A DNA stretch of 64,000 bases from positions 7,885,491 through 7,949,490 of the forward strand of contig NZ_CP046171.1 in the NCBI RefSeq assembly GCF_011801125.1. Direction: 5' to 3'. The notes below the pieces were generated by a model, which saw only the letters and a program-made list of their open reading frames with translations, made no database searches and was not told where the DNA came from. The position numbers and the translations under genes are program-made. This stretch comes from Nocardia brasiliensis. Lineage in GTDB: Bacteria > Actinomycetota > Actinomycetes > Mycobacteriales > Mycobacteriaceae. Numbering within the stretch: position 1 is the first letter of the stretch; the number at the start of each line of letters is the position of its first letter. Positions 36,048 to 47,397 of this stretch are shown here, one piece after another.

Positions 36048-36863
36048 ATGGCCATGTATTTCGATCCGAAGTCCTGGTCGCCGATGCGAGCCGTCGATCT
36101 CGGCAAGCGCCTGTTCGATCAATCCTGGCTGGAGCAGTGGGTCTCGGTCACCACCGCCTGGGTCGATCCGGTCGTCGACCTCGGGGCGGGCACCGTCACG
36201 GCGCTGCTGCCCGATGTCCTGATGACCATGCTCAGCGAGGGCATCCTCAGCCGGTTCGGCGGTCAAGAGGTGAACGCCACCCTGCTCGGTCACGACCTGC
36301 ACGCCACGCTCCAGGTGCTGAAGGTCCGCCGTCGCGGCGCGCACTTCCAGACCAAGACGGTGCTGTCCCGGCTGCGCTGGGACGATCACCCGATCGAGGC
36401 GGTCACCGTGATCGCGCACGAGGTGCGGCTGATCCCCGGCGTACCGACCAAGGTGCGGGCCGGGCGGATGGACCTCGAGGGCACCCTCACCACCGCGGCG
36501 CTGATCGGCTGGCTCAACGCCCAGCCGCTGGACTGGACGTTGCGGCTCGACGACAACGGCTCGATCCGAGCCAGGCACCGCCGCCGCAGGCTCAGCGCCG
36601 TGGTCGAGGCCGCGGTGACCGACAACGAGGTGCGCGTGCAACCGCAACGGGTCAACTGGTTCGGCGTCCGGCTGCCGCGCCGACTGGTCGGCACCCCCAC
36701 GGTGCGGCTCGAAGACCTGCCGAAACAGGCGCGCATCGCGCACGCCACCCGCGAGGGCGACCTCGTCCGGTTCCGGGTGGAACTGCCGGAAATCACCGGC
36801 TCGTTCGACCTCGCGCAGATGCGCGCCGCGATCGTCGCCGGAACCACCCTGATCGTCTTCTGA
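36048..36863 (+). CDS. DUF2993-like lipid-binding protein (LmeA-type)
   Basis: This 271-residue protein begins MAMYFDPKSWSPMRAVDLG and has no signal peptide. Its middle (ATLLGHDLHATLQVLKVRRRG, LTTAALIGWLNAQPLDWTLRLDDNG) and end (ITGSFDLAQMRAAIVAGTTL) fit the tubular lipid-binding DUF2993 proteins, of which mycobacterial LmeA is the known example. The match is by pattern only. CGGAG lies 5 nt before the ATG. Its stop codon abuts the stop of the convergent pcnA gene with no spacer. Confidence 0.6.
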   Translation: MAMYFDPKSWSPMRAVDLGKRLFDQSWLEQWVSVTTAWVDPVVDLGAGTVTALLPDVLMTMLSEGILSRFGGQEVNATLLGHDLHATLQVLKVRRRGAHFQTKTVLSRLRWDDHPIEAVTVIAHEVRLIPGVPTKVRAGRMDLEGTLTTAALIGWLNAQPLDWTLRLDDNGSIRARHRRRRLSAVVEAAVTDNEVRVQPQRVNWFGVRLPRRLVGTPTVRLEDLPKQARIAHATREGDLVRFRVELPEITGSFDLAQMRAAIVAGTTLIVF

Positions 36864-38324
<1,461 letters not shown>

Positions 38325-38489
38325 GAATCAGCAGCTTACTGGGTTGCCTTTGCGGCGCCGGGCGGCGCTGCGTGTTCGCGCCCCGAGCGGCCTGGCGGCC
38401 GAGTGCCCGAAACTGGCGCCCGGGTGTGGTGGGCGCCCCGCGGTGCTGCGGCCGACAACGCCGCAAACGCAACACAGTAGGATTGCTTG

Positions 38490-39026
38490 GTGTCTCCGGC
38501 CGATCGCGCGAACAGTCGACGCCGCCAGCCTCGGCGCCGCGGTTCGGCCGCCAACGCGGCGAAACCACGCATGCGCACGGTGCGGGAAACGTCCGCGGGC
38601 GGGCTGGTCGTCGACGGTTTGGACGGTCCACGCGAGCAGCGCAGCGCGGCCCTGATCGGCCGCACGGACCGGCGCGGGCGGTTGCTGTGGTCGCTGCCGA
38701 AGGGCCATATCGAGGAGGGAGAGACCTCCGAGCAAACCGCGATCCGTGAGGTGGCCGAGGAGACCGGCATCAACGGTGTGGTGGTGGCCGAACTCGGCAG
38801 CATCGACTACTGGTTCGTCACCGAGGGTCGCCGGGTACACAAAACGGTGCATCATTATCTCTTGCGCTCCATCGGGGGCGAACTGTCCGACGCCGACGTG
38901 GAGGTCACTCAGGTGGCGTGGGTTCCGTTGAGCGAGTTGAATTCCCGACTGGCCTACGCGGACGAGAGACGTCTTGCCGAGGTGGCGAACAAGCTGATCG
39001 ACCGGATGGAGACCGGCAAGCGATGA
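38490..39026 (+). CDS. mutT4: Nudix hydrolase (MutT4-like)
   Basis: This 178-residue protein has a basic N-terminal tail and a full Nudix box, [23 protein letters not shown], at about 75-97. SAGGLVV and WSLPKG precede it. It is the positional equivalent of Rv3908 (mutT4). GTG 38490 has AGGA 7 nt upstream; a TTG just before it or the ATG of [11 protein letters not shown] at 38571 are alternatives. Its last bases overlap the next gene as ATGA. Confidence 0.87.
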   Translation: MSPADRANSRRRQPRRRGSAANAAKPRMRTVRETSAGGLVVDGLDGPREQRSAALIGRTDRRGRLLWSLPKGHIEEGETSEQTAIREVAEETGINGVVVAELGSIDYWFVTEGRRVHKTVHHYLLRSIGGELSDADVEVTQVAWVPLSELNSRLAYADERRLAEVANKLIDRMETGKR

Positions 39027-41689
39027 CCCATACTTTTCGGCGTCGCGCAGCGATTCCGGTGGGGATCTTCGTCGCGCTCCTGACCATCCTGGGGTCGATG
39101 ACGACGTTGCCGCTGCTCGCGCAGGCGCAACCCACCGGCTCCGGGACCGTATCGGGCCCGAAATTCCTGAAGCTGTCGGTGGATTCGGTGAGCCCCACCG
39201 CCGTCACCAGCACGAGCGATCCGGTGGTGACGGTCTCGGGCCGGGTCACCAACATCGGCGATCGCGCGGTGAAGGACATCAGCGTGCGCATCCAACGCGC
39301 CGCAGTGGTCACCGATCCGGGCAACCTGCGCGCGGCGCTGCGCCTCGACCAGGTCAACTACGAGGTGAACGGCCCGTTCGAGGACGTCGCCCCGCAACTG
39401 GCTCCCGGCCAGTACAAGCAGTTCTCGGTGAGCATCGCCCTGCGGCCGGGCGGCGGCACGAGCGGGTCACTGGATATCACCGACCCCGGCGTCTATCCGA
39501 TGCTGCTGAACGTCAACGGCGAACCGGCGTTCGGCAAGCCGGCCCGGCTCGACGATGCCCGCTTCCTGCTGCCGGTCCTCGGCCTGCCGCCCGGGTCCAA
39601 GGACGCCGACCCGGCGGAGGCGGTGACCGCGCCGACGAACGCGCCGGTGGCGACGACGCTGCTGTGGCCGCTTGCCGACCGGCCGCGCATGGTCGCGGGC
39701 ATTCCCGGTTCGGTGGACGGCAAGGTCGAGCTCACCGACGACGAATTGGCCGCCTCGCTCGGCAAGGACGGCAGGCTCGACCAGTTGCTCGGCGCGCTGG
39801 AGAGCGTGTTCGATCTGACGCCGGGCCGCGATCGCACGCTGCTCTCCTCGATCTGCCTCGCGGTCGATCCCGACCTCCTGCTCACCGTCGACGCGATGAC
39901 CAGGGGCTATCGGGTGCTGGCCAGTCCGTCCGACCCGGACGGCGCGACCAGGGCGGGTGCGGGCGCCACGCACGCGCAGACGTGGCTGGAGCGGTTGCGC
40001 AAGCTCGCCGGATCGATGTGCACGGTGGCGTTGCCGTTCGCTCAGGTCGACCTGTCCGCGCTGGCGGCGGTCAACGACCCGGACCTCTCGGCGCGAGCGG
40101 TGAACGCACCCGCCGAGATCGTCGACTCCATCCTGGGCGTGAAATCGGTCCGCGGGGTGAGCCTGCCGGATTCGGGCAGCATCGATGCCGGCGCGGGCAC
40201 GCTCTTGCGCAGCCACGGCTTCGGCACCGCCGTGCTCGCCGACACCGCGGTCGCACCGGAAGGCACGGCCGGTACCTCGGAGGTGTCGCAGCAGACGGCG
40301 ACCCGTGGCGACACCAAGACCCCGACGGCGACGCCCCAGGTGCCGGACACGGGAGCGCCGGAACTGGTTCGCCTGCCCGCGATCACGGCACCGGTGCCGT
40401 CGGCGCCCGAGCCCGCCGCGCCGGGCGGGCATCTGACGAGCGGCACCGCGTCCTCCGCGACCAGTGGCACCGCGTCGGCCACACCGAGCAGTACCACCGC
40501 GACGGACAGCGGACCCGCGCCGAGCAATGCGCACACCGCCCCGCCCGCAGGCGATGCGGCGCTGCACGCCGCGACCTTCGACATCTGGTCGGCGACCGCG
40601 CTGGCCGCGGTCGGCTCGTCCAACCCGCCGACCCCGTCGTTCACGCCCGCCTCGGTGCGCTATGAGGTCAGCAACGATTCGCGCGCCGCCCGGCTGCAGG
40701 ACGCGCTCGGCGCGATCTCCTGGTCGGCGCTGAATCCGCAAGCGGACAAACCACGCTCGCTGCTGCTCGTGCCGCCGCAACAGTGGGGAGCGAACCGCGA
40801 GGAGGGTAAGGCGCTGCTGCGTCAGGTCGAACTGCTGATGCGCGCCGACCTGGCGACCCCGCGCCCGTTCCAGGACCTGATCGCACAGCCGACCGACCCG
40901 AAACCCTATGAACTGGACTACCTCGCGCAGGCCGAGCAGGACGCGGTGCCGGGACGGTTCATCGATCCGGTGCGTGATCAGGGCAGGCGGATCAGCGAGC
41001 TGATGCGGGCGATGGTCGAGGTGCCCGAGCTCAAACCGACCCCCGCGCAGTTCCTCACGCCGTTGCGCGACGACCTGATCCGGGTGCTGAGCTCGTCGGA
41101 TCGGCGCACCGGCGACGCCACCCAGGCCGACACCTTCGCCCAGCGCCGGGTGGACCAGACCGTCCGCACCATGGACAACCTCTATCGCTCGGTAACCGTC
41201 CTGCCGCCAGGCGGGGTGTACACCCTCGCCTCCGAGCAGAGCCCGTTGCTGCTGGTCGCGCGCAACGATCTGCCGGTCTCGATCCGGATCAAGTTCCGCA
41301 TCGAGGCCCCGCGCGAGACGAAGATCACCGACCTCGGCGAGCAACAGCTGCCCCCGCGCGGGACACGCTCGTTCCAAATCCCGACCGAGGTGAGCGACAG
41401 CCGTAACCTGGTGATTCCGATCTCCCTTACCACACCCGACGGAATCCCGCTGGGCAATGCCACACAAGTCTCGGTGCGTTCGAACGCCTATGGTCAGGCC
41501 CTGGCAATAATTACGGCATGCGCCGCATCGCTGCTGTTCCTGTTGATCATGCGCCGCTTGTGGCGGCGCTTCCGCGGGCAGCCCGACGTTGCCGACGAGG
41601 GCCTCGACCCGCCGCTGCGCCGGCGGGTCATCCGCTACGGGCGCGCCAAGCAGCGGGCGCTGCAGCAGGAGCATCAGGAGGCACAGTGA
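39023..41689 (+). CDS. Large envelope protein, DUF6049 (Rv3909-type)
   Basis: This 888-residue protein has an N-terminal membrane or signal segment ([19 protein letters not shown]) and a second near the C-terminus ([20 protein letters not shown]), followed by a basic cytoplasmic tail. The large outer part starts with an Ig-like beta region ([22 protein letters not shown]). A Ser/Thr/Pro/Ala-rich stretch lies at about residues 410-520. It is coupled to mutT4 by ATGA and precedes murJ, as Rv3909 does in M. tuberculosis. Its job is unknown; position suggests a part in envelope assembly with MurJ. Confidence 0.85.
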   Translation: MTHTFRRRAAIPVGIFVALLTILGSMTTLPLLAQAQPTGSGTVSGPKFLKLSVDSVSPTAVTSTSDPVVTVSGRVTNIGDRAVKDISVRIQRAAVVTDPGNLRAALRLDQVNYEVNGPFEDVAPQLAPGQYKQFSVSIALRPGGGTSGSLDITDPGVYPMLLNVNGEPAFGKPARLDDARFLLPVLGLPPGSKDADPAEAVTAPTNAPVATTLLWPLADRPRMVAGIPGSVDGKVELTDDELAASLGKDGRLDQLLGALESVFDLTPGRDRTLLSSICLAVDPDLLLTVDAMTRGYRVLASPSDPDGATRAGAGATHAQTWLERLRKLAGSMCTVALPFAQVDLSALAAVNDPDLSARAVNAPAEIVDSILGVKSVRGVSLPDSGSIDAGAGTLLRSHGFGTAVLADTAVAPEGTAGTSEVSQQTATRGDTKTPTATPQVPDTGAPELVRLPAITAPVPSAPEPAAPGGHLTSGTASSATSGTASATPSSTTATDSGPAPSNAHTAPPAGDAALHAATFDIWSATALAAVGSSNPPTPSFTPASVRYEVSNDSRAARLQDALGAISWSALNPQADKPRSLLLVPPQQWGANREEGKALLRQVELLMRADLATPRPFQDLIAQPTDPKPYELDYLAQAEQDAVPGRFIDPVRDQGRRISELMRAMVEVPELKPTPAQFLTPLRDDLIRVLSSSDRRTGDATQADTFAQRRVDQTVRTMDNLYRSVTVLPPGGVYTLASEQSPLLLVARNDLPVSIRIKFRIEAPRETKITDLGEQQLPPRGTRSFQIPTEVSDSRNLVIPISLTTPDGIPLGNATQVSVRSNAYGQALAIITACAASLLFLLIMRRLWRRFRGQPDVADEGLDPPLRRRVIRYGRAKQRALQQEHQEAQ

Positions 41690-41920
41690 AGGACGGTCAT
41701 CTAGCGTCCTCCGTCGTTTCCTGTGCGCAGGCACCAGCCGCGGCTACCGGATTTGGACGTCCGGCGAACCGCGGTGGCAGAGTGGAGGACAATCGCGGGA
41801 GGCTCGCAGCAGCGCAGGGGTGGTGCGAGTGATGGGCACCGACACCGCGCGTAACAATCCCGCAGCACTGCTCATCAGCGCCGACCGGGTGCGGCTGTCC
41901 CGCGGAAAACAGGAGGCATG

Positions 41921-44900
41921 ATGAGCGACGATGATCCATCGGCGCATCGGCCTCGATCCGAGCGGCGCGACGGGCCACCGGTCCGTCGGGCGCCGGTCGC
42001 ACCGTGGGAACGGCACCCGCCACAGGCGCAGGAGCCGGAGCCGGATATGAATCCCGGCCCCTATGACGCGCCCGCACCGCGGGTGCCGCAGGTCAGTCGT
42101 CCTTCGACGCCGCCGCAGCGGATACCGCCGGGACAGCGCCTGCCTTCGGGGCCCGCGCAACGTCCACCGGGGCCGCCGCAACGGCCCGCTCCCGCACCGC
42201 ATCCCGGTCAGCGGCAGTATCCGGCGCAGCAACCACCGCAGGCGCAGCAACCACCGTCCGCGCCGCCGCAACAACCACGCCCGGCGCCGGTCCAACGTCC
42301 CGGCCCGCCGCCAGGGCAGTCCGGCGGGATGCCGGCCGCACCCCGGCCCGCGCCCGGCCAGTCCGGTGCCATGCCCGCCGCGCCACGCCCTGCCCAGTCC
42401 GGTGCCATGCCCGCCGCGCCACGCCCCGGCCAGTCCGGCGCGATCCCCGCCAGCGCGCCGCGGTCCGGGCCGATGCCCGCCGCCCCGGCTCGACCGGTTC
42501 CCGGCCCGCCGCCCGCGCCCCGGCCCGGTCCCGCGCGGCCCGAGCCGACCCCGGCCGGTGCGCCGCAGTCCGGTCGGGTACCGCCGCCGCGGTACGCCCC
42601 GCCGCAAGCACGGCCCGAGCCATATCCGCCGCCGCGCCGCAGCCAGCCCGTCGCCAACGACGCGCCACCGGTCGACGTGGCGAAGCGGCCGCGTACCCAG
42701 GAGTGGCCCGCCGCGACCGCGACCAAAGAACCCGAGCAGAGCGCGAATTCGCGGTTGCTCAAGGACTCCGGTTCTATCGCGATCGCCACGCTGATCAGCA
42801 GGCTCACCGGTTTCGGTAAGCAGCTGCTGCTCGCGACCGTGCTCGGCCCCGCCATCGCAAGCGCGTTCACCTCGGCCAACCTGATCCCGAACATGATCAC
42901 CGAGCTGGTGCTCGGTGCCGTGCTCACCGCGATGGTGGTGCCGACGCTGGTCCGCGCGGAAAAGGAGGACGCCGACGGCGGCGCCGCCTTCGTACGCAGG
43001 CTCGTCACCGCGGCGTTCGTGGTGCTCGCCTTCGCCACGCTGCTGGCCACCGCGACCGCGCCCATCTTGGCAACCCATGTCTTCGTCGCCGCCGACGGCA
43101 AGGTCAACACCGCGCTGACCACCGCGCTGACCTTCCTGCTGCTGCCCGCGATCCTGTTCTACGGCATGTCCGCGCTGTTCACCGCGATCCTGAACACCAG
43201 GCAGGTGTTCCGGCCCGGCGCATGGGCTCCGGTGCTGAACAACATCGTCGTGCTGCTCGTGCTCGGGCTCTACGCGCTGACACCGGGGGAGATCACCCTC
43301 GATCCGGTGCGGATGAGCGACCCGAAACTGCTCGTGCTCGGCATCGGTATCACGCTCGGTGTGGTCACCCAGGCGCTGACCTTGGTCCCGGCGATCCGCC
43401 GGGAGGGCATCGACCTGCGCCCGCTGTGGGGTGTCGATACCCGGCTCAAGCAGTTCGGCATGATGGGCCTTGCCATCATCCTGTACGTGCTGATCAGCCA
43501 GTTGGGCCTGATCTTCGCCAACCATGTGGCCTCGGGCGCGGACGAGGCGGGCCCGGCCATCTACTCCTACGCCTGGCTGCTGCTCCAGCTGCCCTATGGC
43601 GTGCTCGGCGTCACCGTGCTCACCGCGATCATGCCGCGCCTGAGCCGCAACGCGGCCGACGGCGACACCCCCGCGGTGGTCGACGACCTTTCCGTCGCGA
43701 CCCGGCTGACGATGATCGCGCTGTTCCCGGTGGTCACCTTCATGACGATCGCCGGGCCGGAACTCGGCCAGGCGCTGTTCGGCTACGCCCGATTCTCCGG
43801 CGACGCGCAGCGACTCGGCCACGCGGTCAGCTGGTCGGCCTTCGCGCTGATCCCGTACGCACTGGTGCTGATCCATCTGCGGGTGTTCTACGCCAGGGAA
43901 CAGGCATGGACCCCGACCTGGATCATCCTCGGCATCACCACGGTCAAGACCATCCTCTCGGCGCTGGCCCCGGTGATCGCCGACGACAGCGACTCGGTCG
44001 TGATCGTGCTCGGTGTCGCGAACGGACTCGGCTTCACCGCGGGCGCCATGATCGGTGGCTATCTGCTGCACCGCAGCCTCGGCGATCTCCGGATGGCCAA
44101 CGTCGGGCGCACCGTCACCAGGGTGGTGCTCTCGTCGCTGGCCGGCGGCGCGGTCATGTGGATCGTGGATCGGGTGCTCGGGCTGGAGCGGCTGAGCGAT
44201 TCGTTCGGCGGGCCCGGCTCGCTGATCCGGGTGGCGATCACCGCCGTCGTGATGTTCGCGGTGGCCTTCGGGCTGATGCGGCTCGCGGGCGTGCCCGAGG
44301 TCGTCGGCATCACGGTCGCCATCTCGCGCCGCCTCGGCTGGACGCCGCCCGCACCGGATCTCGATCTCGACGGTCCGGTCGACGACCCGTACCCGACCCA
44401 GATTCTGCGCAGGCCCGATCCCTATCCGGCCTACCCTGCCTTCGATCCGTACATGGACGCGCAAACCATGGTTCTACCGGTGATCCGAGCCGATGCCGTT
44501 GACATCACCGGCATGGGCGAGTTCCCGTACCCTGTTCGGCAGAGAAGCACAAGTGGCGAAATCGCCGAAACCTCGACATACCAGGGCGAAGGAGGACCGA
44601 GGGTGAGCGACGACGCGGTGGGCGGCGTCCCAGCCGCTGATTCTTCTGCGACCACGGCAGGCGGGCTTTCGACCGACGCTCCGCCACCCGGTGGCGAGCC
44701 GTCGGATCCCGCGTACGCGAACCGCGAGCTCGGTGCCGGTCCACCGGTAGCGGAGGCGGACCCGCGGGAGCACGAGGCGGGTCCACCGGAACAGCACGAA
44801 TCCCAGAACCAGCTGCCCCCGCGCGACCCGATGTACGACACCGGGATGATCCCGATCGGCGCGCCGGAGATGCCGCCGCTCGGTGGCGACACCCCGGGCG

Positions 44901-46444
44901 GACGACGGACCCCGCGCGGCCCCAAGCTGATTCCGGGCGCCTCGGTGGCAGGCGGTCGCTACCGGCTGCTCGCCGGGCACGGCGGTGCCCGCGGCCTCAA
45001 GTTCTGGCAGGCACTCGACATCAAGCTCGACCGTGAGGTCGCGCTGACCTTCGTCGACGCCGACCAGAAGGCCGCGGACAACTCCGGTCACGACGGCCCG
45101 CAGGCCATCCTCTCGCGCACCCTGCGCCTCGGCCGGATCAACTCGCCCGGTCTGGCCCGCGTGCTCGATGTGGTGCGCGGCAGCTCGGGCGGCATCGTGG
45201 TGGCCGAATGGACCCCGGGTCGCTCGCTGCGCGAGATGGCCGAGACCGTGCCGTCGCCGATCGGCGCCGCACGGGCCATCCGCGCCCTCGCCTCGGCCGC
45301 CGAACTGGCACACCGCGGCGGTGGCTCGCTGTCCATCGATCACCCCGACCGGGTGCGGATCAGCGCGTCCGGCGACGCGGTGCTCGCCTTCCCCGGCACC
45401 CTGTCCGATTCCGACGCGCAGTCGGACGTGCGTGGCCTCGGCGCCATGCTCTACGCCCTGATCACCGCCCGCTGGCCGATCCGCTCCGGTGGCGTCACCG
45501 GCACGGCGGCGACGGTCGGCGGATTGCGGCTCGCCGACTTCGGCCCGGACGGCACGCCGGTGGAACCGCGCCAGATAAGACCCGAGGTGCCGTTCGAGAT
45601 CTCGGCGGTCGCGGTGCGGTCGCTGGAATCCAACAAGGGCGTGCGCACCGCGGCGACCGTGCAGCACGTGCTCGAACAGGCCTCGGTGGTCGATCAGAAG
45701 ACCGACTTCATCCCGGTGCTGCGGCTCGGCCAGCGGGCCACCCCGCCCGCACCCGACGAGTCGCTGGCCGACCCGGAACTGCTTGCCGCCGAACGGGAAC
45801 GCTCGCAGCGGATGATGTGGATCATGGTCGGCCTCGGCATCCTGGCCGCGCTGGTGGTCGGCATCGTGATCTGGTGGATGGTCAGCGTGTTCGCGCCAGG
45901 CGCCTCCGACGCCCCGCTGAACGAGCAGCGCAATATCGGCCTCACCACCAACAGTGCCCCCGCGCCGACCCCGGCCGCGGTGGGGCCCTCGGTCGGCACC
46001 GGGGGTGTCCAGGTGCCGGTGACCGCGGTCAGCGTGTTCTCCCCCGAGGGCACCCCGGACGGTGTCGGCAACGTCAACGCGGTGCTGGACCAGAACCCGG
46101 CCACCATGTGGCGCACGGACCAGTACTTCCAGCAGTTCCCCGCCCTCAAGAAGGGCGTGGGGCTGCTGGCGACGCTGCCGAGCGCGGCCAAGCTGACCAA
46201 CGTCACGATCAACTCGCCGAGCCCAGGCACGTCGGTCGAGATCCGTACCTCGCCCACCGACTCGCCGACGCTGGATCAGACCCAGCTGATCGGCTCGGGC
46301 AAGCTCGTCGAAGGGCTCACCGATATCCCGGTCCGCACCGACCAGGCGGCCCGCTACGTCCTCATCTGGATCACCGGACTCGGCAATTCCGGTGGGCAGT
46401 TCCAGAGTTCCATCGCCGATATTCGTTTGGATGCCACCCCGTAG
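41921..46444 (+). CDS. murJ: MurJ lipid II flippase fused to pseudokinase and discoidin-like domain
   Basis: This single 1507-residue frame has a Pro/Gln-rich cytoplasmic N-terminus (1-275) and a MurJ core with about 14 membrane segments (280-805, from SGSIAIATLISRLTGFGKQ). A pseudokinase spans about 1005-1255: GGRYRLLAGHGGARGLKFWQA replaces the Gly-rich loop, and the HRD and DFG motifs are missing. A single membrane segment lies at about 1298-1325 and a discoidin-like domain at 1366-1507. Rv3910 has the same order; its phosphorylated pseudokinase recruits FhaA to control lipid II export. AGGAGG before 41921 fits that ATG better than the one at 41918. An internal start at 44603 is possible (see findings). 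Confidence 0.92.
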   Translation: MSDDDPSAHRPRSERRDGPPVRRAPVAPWERHPPQAQEPEPDMNPGPYDAPAPRVPQVSRPSTPPQRIPPGQRLPSGPAQRPPGPPQRPAPAPHPGQRQYPAQQPPQAQQPPSAPPQQPRPAPVQRPGPPPGQSGGMPAAPRPAPGQSGAMPAAPRPAQSGAMPAAPRPGQSGAIPASAPRSGPMPAAPARPVPGPPPAPRPGPARPEPTPAGAPQSGRVPPPRYAPPQARPEPYPPPRRSQPVANDAPPVDVAKRPRTQEWPAATATKEPEQSANSRLLKDSGSIAIATLISRLTGFGKQLLLATVLGPAIASAFTSANLIPNMITELVLGAVLTAMVVPTLVRAEKEDADGGAAFVRRLVTAAFVVLAFATLLATATAPILATHVFVAADGKVNTALTTALTFLLLPAILFYGMSALFTAILNTRQVFRPGAWAPVLNNIVVLLVLGLYALTPGEITLDPVRMSDPKLLVLGIGITLGVVTQALTLVPAIRREGIDLRPLWGVDTRLKQFGMMGLAIILYVLISQLGLIFANHVASGADEAGPAIYSYAWLLLQLPYGVLGVTVLTAIMPRLSRNAADGDTPAVVDDLSVATRLTMIALFPVVTFMTIAGPELGQALFGYARFSGDAQRLGHAVSWSAFALIPYALVLIHLRVFYAREQAWTPTWIILGITTVKTILSALAPVIADDSDSVVIVLGVANGLGFTAGAMIGGYLLHRSLGDLRMANVGRTVTRVVLSSLAGGAVMWIVDRVLGLERLSDSFGGPGSLIRVAITAVVMFAVAFGLMRLAGVPEVVGITVAISRRLGWTPPAPDLDLDGPVDDPYPTQILRRPDPYPAYPAFDPYMDAQTMVLPVIRADAVDITGMGEFPYPVRQRSTSGEIAETSTYQGEGGPRVSDDAVGGVPAADSSATTAGGLSTDAPPPGGEPSDPAYANRELGAGPPVAEADPREHEAGPPEQHESQNQLPPRDPMYDTGMIPIGAPEMPPLGGDTPGGRRTPRGPKLIPGASVAGGRYRLLAGHGGARGLKFWQALDIKLDREVALTFVDADQKAADNSGHDGPQAILSRTLRLGRINSPGLARVLDVVRGSSGGIVVAEWTPGRSLREMAETVPSPIGAARAIRALASAAELAHRGGGSLSIDHPDRVRISASGDAVLAFPGTLSDSDAQSDVRGLGAMLYALITARWPIRSGGVTGTAATVGGLRLADFGPDGTPVEPRQIRPEVPFEISAVAVRSLESNKGVRTAATVQHVLEQASVVDQKTDFIPVLRLGQRATPPAPDESLADPELLAAERERSQRMMWIMVGLGILAALVVGIVIWWMVSVFAPGASDAPLNEQRNIGLTTNSAPAPTPAAVGPSVGTGGVQVPVTAVSVFSPEGTPDGVGNVNAVLDQNPATMWRTDQYFQQFPALKKGVGLLATLPSAAKLTNVTINSPSPGTSVEIRTSPTDSPTLDQTQLIGSGKLVEGLTDIPVRTDQAARYVLIWITGLGNSGGQFQSSIADIRLDATP
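44589..44605 (+). promoter_or_regulatory. Internal ribosome binding site and GTG within murJ-pseudokinase ORF
   Basis: AAGGAGGA at 44589-44596 stands 6 nt before an in-frame GTG at 44603. The site is as good as any in the window. It would start a 613-residue protein (VSDDAVGG) holding only the pseudokinase, membrane segment and discoidin domain. Confidence 0.5.
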
Positions 46445-46692
46445 CACCGCTGATCGTCTTCCGCCGCACGTGAAGTGACCGTGCCGGCCCGCGCGCACCT
46501 CTTCCGCCGCGCGGCTCATCCCTGAATCCCGTTCAGTTTGTTGCTGCCGGATCGCGACTGACGATATGATCTCTTCGCGCTCTCAGCAGGGGAGCTTCCC
46601 GGGTTCTGGTGCCTCGATCCTGGATGCTGCGAAATTTCGGTAATGGTCTTTGGTGTCCGTTGCCACCGTGAGCGCTGGTCAAGGGGTTGGCA

Positions 46693-47325
46693 TTGTCGTC
46701 CGAATCGAACGAGGATTTCCGCGGGGGGACGTCGCGCCCAGTCGCGTACCGCGAACGCTCGTTCGTGGCCGCCGACTGCAGCGACGTCGAGTTGCTGCGG
46801 GCGCACGTGCGCGGCCAGCGACATGCCTTCGCGGAGCTACTACGCAGACACAACGATCATCTCTGGCAGACCGCCCTGCGCACCTCCTATACCCGCGAGG
46901 ACGCGGCCGATTCGCTCCAGGACGCGCTGCTCTCGGCCCATCGCACCGCCGCCAAGTTCCGGGCCGAGGCCGAGGTGCGCAGCTGGCTGCACGCGATCGT
47001 GGTGAACGCCTGCCTGGACCGGATCCGGCGCAACAAGATCCGCAAGGCCGTCTCGCTGACGCCGGAGACCATGCCGGAGCCGCGGGACGAACGCGACGCC
47101 GTCGCCGAGCTGGAGATGTCGCTGGTGGTCGACCGCGCGCTGTTCTCGCTGCCCGCCGATCAGCGCACCGCCCTGGTCGCGGTGGATCTGGAAGGGTATA
47201 GCGTGGCGGAGGCCGCCGCGATGCTCGGCGTTCCGGAGGGGACCATCAAGAGCCGCTGCGCTCGCGGCAGGCAACGCCTACAGGAACGGCTGGAATTTCT
47301 GCGCGATCCGGGGAACCGGAAGTAG
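46693..47325 (+). CDS. sigM: ECF sigma factor SigM
   Basis: This 210-residue sigma factor has region 2 at about 35-105 (HAFAELLRRHNDHLWQTALR, DAADSLQDALLSAHR, RSWLHAIVVNACLDRIRR). Region 4 is at about 140-195 (LFSLPADQRTALVAVDLEGYSVAEAAAMLGVPEGTIKSR). It is the equivalent of Rv3911. The start appears to be TTG 46693, since AAGGGG lies 6 nt upstream; a TTG at 46687 touches that site and is less likely. It is followed by its putative anti-sigma gene. Confidence 0.9.
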   Translation: MSSESNEDFRGGTSRPVAYRERSFVAADCSDVELLRAHVRGQRHAFAELLRRHNDHLWQTALRTSYTREDAADSLQDALLSAHRTAAKFRAEAEVRSWLHAIVVNACLDRIRRNKIRKAVSLTPETMPEPRDERDAVAELEMSLVVDRALFSLPADQRTALVAVDLEGYSVAEAAAMLGVPEGTIKSRCARGRQRLQERLEFLRDPGNRK

Positions 47326-47338
47326 TCGAGATGCGTCA
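47312..47338 (+). promoter_or_regulatory. ECF-type (SigM-like) promoter before the anti-sigma gene
   Basis: GGAAC at 47312-47316 and CGTCA at 47334-47338 are 17 bp apart, which fits the mycobacterial SigM consensus as I remember it (GGAAC, 16-18 bp, CGTC-purine). The -35 lies in the last codons of sigM. It could drive the anti-sigma and trx genes. Confidence 0.55.
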
Positions 47339-47397
47339 TTAATAGTGACGAACCCGTTGACGATGTCCCAGTAAGTCCCCGGCCCGAGGGATCAGCG

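Noticed and set aside
39467..41734. 755-codon minus-strand ORF
   Set aside because: It is antisense to the DUF6049 gene. Arg/Gly/His-rich composition is typical of shadow frames in high-GC DNA.
41832..41921. Short frame MGTDTARNNPAALL ending in ATGA at the murJ start
   Set aside because: Only about 30 codons, no ribosome binding site and no conserved feature; the ATGA overlap is probably chance.
41744..44464. 906-codon minus-strand ORF
   Set aside because: Antisense to murJ with shadow-frame composition and no family match.
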